The notes under the pieces are model-generated. The model was not told where the DNA came from. It searched no databases and saw nothing but the letters and a program-made list of their open reading frames with translations. The position numbers and the translations under genes were made by a program. 7,500 bases of DNA from an uncultured Geobacteraceae bacterium (GTDB lineage: Bacteria > Desulfobacterota > Desulfuromonadia > Geobacterales > Pseudopelobacteraceae), in the NCBI GenBank assembly GCA_903879825.1, contig CAIRND010000222.1:1-7500 (forward strand). Direction: 5' to 3'. Positions 4,541-7,500 of the stretch are shown here, piece after piece. Each line of letters begins with the position of its first letter. The stretch's first letter is position 1.

Positions 4541-6214
4541 TTACATCTCCATAATAATCGGCAAAATTACCGGCCGACGCTCGATAGTTTTCTTGCAGAA
4601 GCGGCGTAACGCCTGGCGCACAACCGTTTTGACCTCATCAGCATCACAGCGCATTTCCGTGTTGATTTCCTCCAAAGCAAAGGCCACAACTTTTCGGGCA
4701 TCTTCCAGATACGCCTGGCTTTCATCTTCGAAGACAAAACCGCGAGAGACAATGTCCGGGCCGTAAATTATCGCGCCGGTGGACATGTTGAGCCCTATTA
4801 TGACAACGATCATTCCGTCTTCTGAAAGATGTTTGCGGTCGCGCAGCACTATTCTGCCGACATCACCCACCCCTTTGCCATCAACAAATACCCGGCCGGA
4901 TTCAATGTTTTCAACTATCGCCGCAGTATTGGAATAAAAAGAAACCACCTCACCATTAGTCGCCAGGATGCAACGTTCTTCTGGGATGCCAACGGTACGG
5001 GCGAGCTGGATATGTTTGACCAAATGACGATATTCGCCATGGATCGGAATAAAGAAGCGCGGTCTGACGGTGTTGAGCATTAATTTCAGCTCTTCCTGAC
5101 TCGCGTGGCCGGAAACGTGCACCTCGGAAACCTTCTCGTGGAATACTTCAGCGCCGCGCCGGTACAGATGGTTTATCAGCTCGGAAATTGTGCGCTCGTT
5201 GCCCGGAATAACACGCGAGGAGAGGATGACCGTATCACCTTTTTCCAGCTTGATCTGTTTGTGATCGTCCATAGCTATACGGGTCAGGGCGCTCATCGGT
5301 TCGCCCTGGCTGCCGGTAGAAATAATGCACACCTGTTCCGGCGGAAGATGCGGGAGCTCGCGCAGATCCATCAGCTGTTCATCAGCTATAGTCAGGTAAC
5401 CGAGGTCCCGGGCGATCTGCACGTTTTTAAGCATCGAGCGGCCATTCAACAAAATCTTCCGTCCACAGCGGGCAGCGACATCAGCTACCTGCTGGACCCG
5501 GTGAATACTGCTGGAGAAGGCCGCTACAATAATTCGGCCGGTGCATTTGGGAAAAATATCACCAAACGCTTCGCCAACATATTTTTCAGAAAGAGTGTAC
5601 CCCTCGCGCTCCACATTGGTTGAATCCGAGAGCAGTGCCAGAACTCCCGCTTCACCATAGCGCGACAGGCTGGCAAGGTCGGTCAGTTGACCGTCAACCG
5701 GTGTGTGATCAATTTTGAAATCGCCGGTGTGGATGACGACCCCTTCCGGACAGGTTATCGCGAGAGCGCAGCCATCAACGATCGAGTGAGCGACCCGCAG
5801 GAACTCAACCTGAAAGGAACCGATAGACACAGTTTGTCGTGGGGTAACGGTTATCAGTTCCACAGCCCCGTCCAGTTTGTATTCTTCCAGTTTGGCTGTC
5901 ACCAGGCCAAGTGTCAGAGCGGTGCCGTACACCGGAACGTTCAGCTCCTGAAGTACGAAGGGGAGGGCACCGATATGGTCCTCATGGCCATGAGTCAGAC
6001 AGATAGCCCGGACCTGTCCGGATCGCTCGCGAAGCCAGCTGATGTCAGGTATAACGTAGTCGATCCCGAGCATGTCGGGGGAGGGAAACATCAGACCGCA
6101 ATCAACGACAATAATGTCGTCGCCATACTGATAGGCCATCATATTCATACCGATTTCGCCCAATCCGCCGAGGGCGACAATCTGTAGTGCCGAGTGTGAT
6201 TCTACTAAGTCCAT
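4541..6214 (-). CDS. rnj: Ribonuclease J (metallo-beta-lactamase/beta-CASP)
   Basis: A 557-residue RNase J, a cytoplasmic enzyme with 5'-3' exonuclease and endonuclease activity used in mRNA decay and RNA maturation. The N-terminal metallo-beta-lactamase domain starts with LQIVALGGLGEIGMN and carries the zinc motif H75-G-H-E-D-H80, then H143 (RVAHSIVDG) and D165 (HTGDFKID). The beta-CASP region follows, with LLSDSTNVEREGYT, RIIVAAFSSSIHRVQQ, ISTGSQGEPMSALTRIA, VIPGNE and VSGHAS, then FIPIHGEYRHL with the last metal histidine. The C-terminal domain reaches IIMEM. Length is normal for the family. The start lies 3 nt after the stop of the upstream TPR-like gene, with only a weak purine run (GAAAG) before it, suggesting coupling. 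Downstream, the stop is followed within nine bases by repeat copy 2. Confidence 0.95.
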   Translation of the reverse strand: MDLVESHSALQIVALGGLGEIGMNMMAYQYGDDIIVVDCGLMFPSPDMLGIDYVIPDISWLRERSGQVRAICLTHGHEDHIGALPFVLQELNVPVYGTALTLGLVTAKLEEYKLDGAVELITVTPRQTVSIGSFQVEFLRVAHSIVDGCALAITCPEGVVIHTGDFKIDHTPVDGQLTDLASLSRYGEAGVLALLSDSTNVEREGYTLSEKYVGEAFGDIFPKCTGRIIVAAFSSSIHRVQQVADVAARCGRKILLNGRSMLKNVQIARDLGYLTIADEQLMDLRELPHLPPEQVCIISTGSQGEPMSALTRIAMDDHKQIKLEKGDTVILSSRVIPGNERTISELINHLYRRGAEVFHEKVSEVHVSGHASQEELKLMLNTVRPRFFIPIHGEYRHLVKHIQLARTVGIPEERCILATNGEVVSFYSNTAAIVENIESGRVFVDGKGVGDVGRIVLRDRKHLSEDGMIVVIIGLNMSTGAIIYGPDIVSRGFVFEDESQAYLEDARKVVAFALEEINTEMRCDADEVKTVVRQALRRFCKKTIERRPVILPIIMEM

Positions 6215-6217
6215 AGG

Positions 6218-6619
6218 TTATCTTTCATGGTGCAAGGGTAACAGCGTCGTAATTTTTTTGTCACATTTTTCGATCCAGCGCATACCGGGAGTAACCAGCC
6301 AGTGATCGGCATAGAATGAGCTGCGTAAGGCGCGGTAGGCAATCAGGGCCCGATTAATATCTCCCAGACGCTCATTGGTTTCGCCGATCTGCCATAACTT
6401 CACCGCAGCTTTTTCGATTGTCGGGTGAAAGGGAATATACATATGAAGTGAGGATTCGTACCCGGCAATGGCACCGGGGAAATCGCCACGTCCGAGTGCC
6501 GCCTCACCCTGATTGAATTGGCTACTCATGCGCCACCAGGTTCCGGACAAAAAAAACAGCAGGCTGAAGAGGATGATGATGGTTCCGTTTGCTATGATGC
6601 TTTTTATCTGTTCGTTCAT
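6218..6619 (-). CDS. Membrane-anchored TPR-like protein of unknown function
   Basis: A 133-residue protein with no specific name I can assign. Residues about 11-31 (GTIIILFSLLFFLSGTWWRM region) form one strong membrane helix after a short polar N-terminus, giving an inner-membrane anchor with the rest probably periplasmic (inferred). The remainder is helical with tetratricopeptide-like spacing: QFNQGEAALGRGDFPGAIAGYESSLH, then AAVKLWQIGETNERLGDINRALIAYRALRSS. Such repeats commonly mediate protein-protein contacts. A good ribosome site, AGGTG, lies 5 nt before the ATG. The gene is 3 nt upstream of RNase J and 77 nt downstream of the small membrane protein, in the same orientation, so it belongs to this operon. 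A link to RNA decay or lipid synthesis is possible from context only. Confidence 0.8.
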   Translation of the reverse strand: MNEQIKSIIANGTIIILFSLLFFLSGTWWRMSSQFNQGEAALGRGDFPGAIAGYESSLHMYIPFHPTIEKAAVKLWQIGETNERLGDINRALIAYRALRSSFYADHWLVTPGMRWIEKCDKKITTLLPLHHER

Positions 6620-6630
6620 CTGATCACCTG

Positions 6631-6645
6631 CCCCTCAATAAGGGG
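6631..6645 (-). other. Small hairpin in the leader of the TPR-like gene
   Basis: CCCCT (6631-6635) and AGGGG (6641-6645) can form a 5-bp stem with a 5-nt loop, ending three bases upstream of the AGGTG ribosome site of the gene starting at 6619. No T tract follows on either strand, so it is not an intrinsic terminator. It could slightly affect translation initiation or mRNA stability, or be chance. Confidence 0.25.
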
Positions 6646-6696
6646 ATATTGTATGGTATCGAAGTTATTTATGGCAGAAAAGTGGGAAATATCCAT

Positions 6697-6882
6697 CTAC
6701 TTAAAAAACCCCGGTATAAAGGTTAATAGAATTCCCAAGGCAAAAACAACAACGCCGCACAGCACCGCGAGCGCCGCAGCGATGTCAAGTGGTCGCTTCA
6801 GGCGGTGTGCGGCAGGTAATCCCCACGTCATGCCTGCCAAGCCAGCGATGATCAGCGGTATATAGCGATAGCCGATATTCAT
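6697..6882 (-). CDS. Small two-helix membrane protein, unknown function
   Basis: A 61-residue hydrophobic protein I do not recognise. Two membrane helices are evident: about residues 7-25 (YIPLIIAGLAGMTWGLPAA) and 34-58 (IAAALAVLCGVVVFALGILLTFIPGFF), joined by a basic loop with HRLKR. By the positive-inside rule this loop would be cytoplasmic. Evidence that it is a real gene: its ATG follows directly on the plsC stop codon (TAAATG, no gap), TGGAG lies 6 nt before the ATG inside the plsC end, and the codon pattern fits a membrane protein. It lies between an acyltransferase and a TPR-like gene in one run of co-oriented genes; a role at the membrane is likely but its nature is unknown. Confidence 0.75.
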   Translation of the reverse strand: MNIGYRYIPLIIAGLAGMTWGLPAAHRLKRPLDIAAALAVLCGVVVFALGILLTFIPGFFK

Positions 6883-7500
6883 TTAATGCTCCAGTACGGA
6901 ATCAATGCGGCCTCGAACGGCCTCCATCATCCATGTTTCTGCTTCGCTTCTCCGAAGTCCCTCAGGGGCGATAACCGGAGGATGCAAGGTAATGGTGATA
7001 TCCCCGCTATAGAGCCTGATCTGGTTGGCCGGGTTAATTCGGCCACTGCCGTTGATAGTAACAGGAATTACCGGAACGTCTGCCTTACGGGCCAGAATGA
7101 ATCCTCCCCGTTTAAACGGGAGCAGGTTGCCGTCCTGCGTGCGGGTTCCTTCGGGAAACAGTACGACACTCTTGCCTTGATGGATTGTGGCGGCAGCTTC
7201 ATCAATACTCTGCAACGCCTTCCGGCCATCGCCACGATCAAGAGGTATATAGCCACCGCGTCGCATGGAAGGGCCAAAAACCGGGATTTCGAAAAGCTCC
7301 TTCTTGGCGATCCAGTGAAAGCGTCGCGGCATGGCGGCCAGTAGCGACAAAATATCAAAGTTACTTTGATGGTTACTCATAAAAATAACCGGGCCATCGG
7401 GGAGATGCTCCGCCCCGTTTACGGTGACCTTGACCAGGTTAAGCGCCAGCGCCAGTTGAGCCCAGAGGCGGGCGTGCCAGGAATAAATGCGGCCGCTCGA
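6883..7500 (-). CDS. plsC: 1-acyl-sn-glycerol-3-phosphate acyltransferase, 5' end missing
   Basis: The last 205 residues of a PlsC-type acyltransferase; the open frame runs off the right edge, so the Met at 7380 is internal and the 40 codons upstream of it are coding. It transfers an acyl chain to lysophosphatidic acid to make phosphatidic acid at the inner membrane. All family blocks are seen in order, numbered in the visible part: block I NHQSNFD with H44 and D49 (catalytic H-x4-D); block II GGYIPLDRG (about 82-90); block III FPEGTR (115-120); block IV VPVIPVTI. The hydrophobic N-terminal segment WAQLALALNLVKV precedes block I. The TAA is directly followed by the ATG of the small membrane protein. 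Other lysophospholipid acyltransferases share these blocks, so substrate is by family. Confidence 0.92.
   Translation of the reverse strand, partial: SSGRIYSWHARLWAQLALALNLVKVTVNGAEHLPDGPVIFMSNHQSNFDILSLLAAMPRRFHWIAKKELFEIPVFGPSMRRGGYIPLDRGDGRKALQSIDEAAATIHQGKSVVLFPEGTRTQDGNLLPFKRGGFILARKADVPVIPVTINGSGRINPANQIRLYSGDITITLHPPVIAPEGLRRSEAETWMMEAVRGRIDSVLEH

Noticed and set aside
5105..6187. Long plus-strand open frames (172 and 166 codons) antisense to RNase J
   Set aside because: They lie wholly opposite a well supported rnj coding frame, show no recognisable domain, and read as low-complexity shadows of its codon pattern.
6859..6874. Second copy of ATATAGCGATAGC, matching the candidate parD operator
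   Set aside because: The 13-base match is within coding sequence of the small membrane protein, lacks the palindromic extension, and a match of this length is expected about once by chance in such a window.
7378..7380. Met at 7380 as the start of plsC
   Set aside because: The in-frame 40 codons upstream are coding-like (amphipathic helix then VTVNGAEHLPDGPVIFM) and a start here would leave block I at the very N-terminus; the gene continues past the window.

Overview
The window (about 50% GC) looks like the chromosome of a Gram-negative bacterium, most likely a deltaproteobacterium of the Desulfuromonas/Pelobacter/Geobacter kind. This is inferred from an RNase J gene in a lipid/housekeeping operon, an L-2-hydroxyglutarate oxidase, and a short ferredoxin-type siroheme sulfite reductase following cysteine synthase. 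The taxon is not proven by the sequence.

Layout. (1) Positions 1-1666, plus strand: the 3' end of cysteine synthase, then a siroheme sulfite/nitrite reductase overlapping it by one base (TAATG). Together they form an assimilatory sulfur unit (sulfite to sulfide to cysteine), closed by a possible hairpin terminator near 1678-1728. (2) Positions 1783-2410, minus strand: a complete parDE toxin-antitoxin operon with its own sigma70-type promoter and a repeat that may be its operator. (3) Positions 2473-7500, minus strand, read from right to left: a partial PlsC acyltransferase, a 61-residue two-helix membrane protein, a membrane-anchored TPR-like protein, RNase J, a mntA-hepT (MNT/HEPN) toxin-antitoxin pair, and L-2-hydroxyglutarate oxidase lhgO. 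All are tightly spaced and probably co-transcribed.

The most notable structure is a 69-bp direct repeat (68/69 identical) at 3649-3717 and 4463-4531 that brackets mntA-hepT. The left copy is the genuine 5' end of lhgO with its leader. The right copy is a duplicated lhgO start lying just after the RNase J stop codon. Removing one repeat plus the 745 bp between them restores a plain rnj-lhgO junction with 30 nt between stop and start. The toxin-antitoxin pair therefore appears to have entered a core operon with duplication of the target, leaving the operon readable through it. A 25-codon chimeric lhgO remnant remains upstream of mntA, and the last codons of hepT come from the repeat.

No RNA genes, CRISPR arrays, transposases, integrases or replication origins were seen. 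No gene-free stretch exceeds 300 bases.
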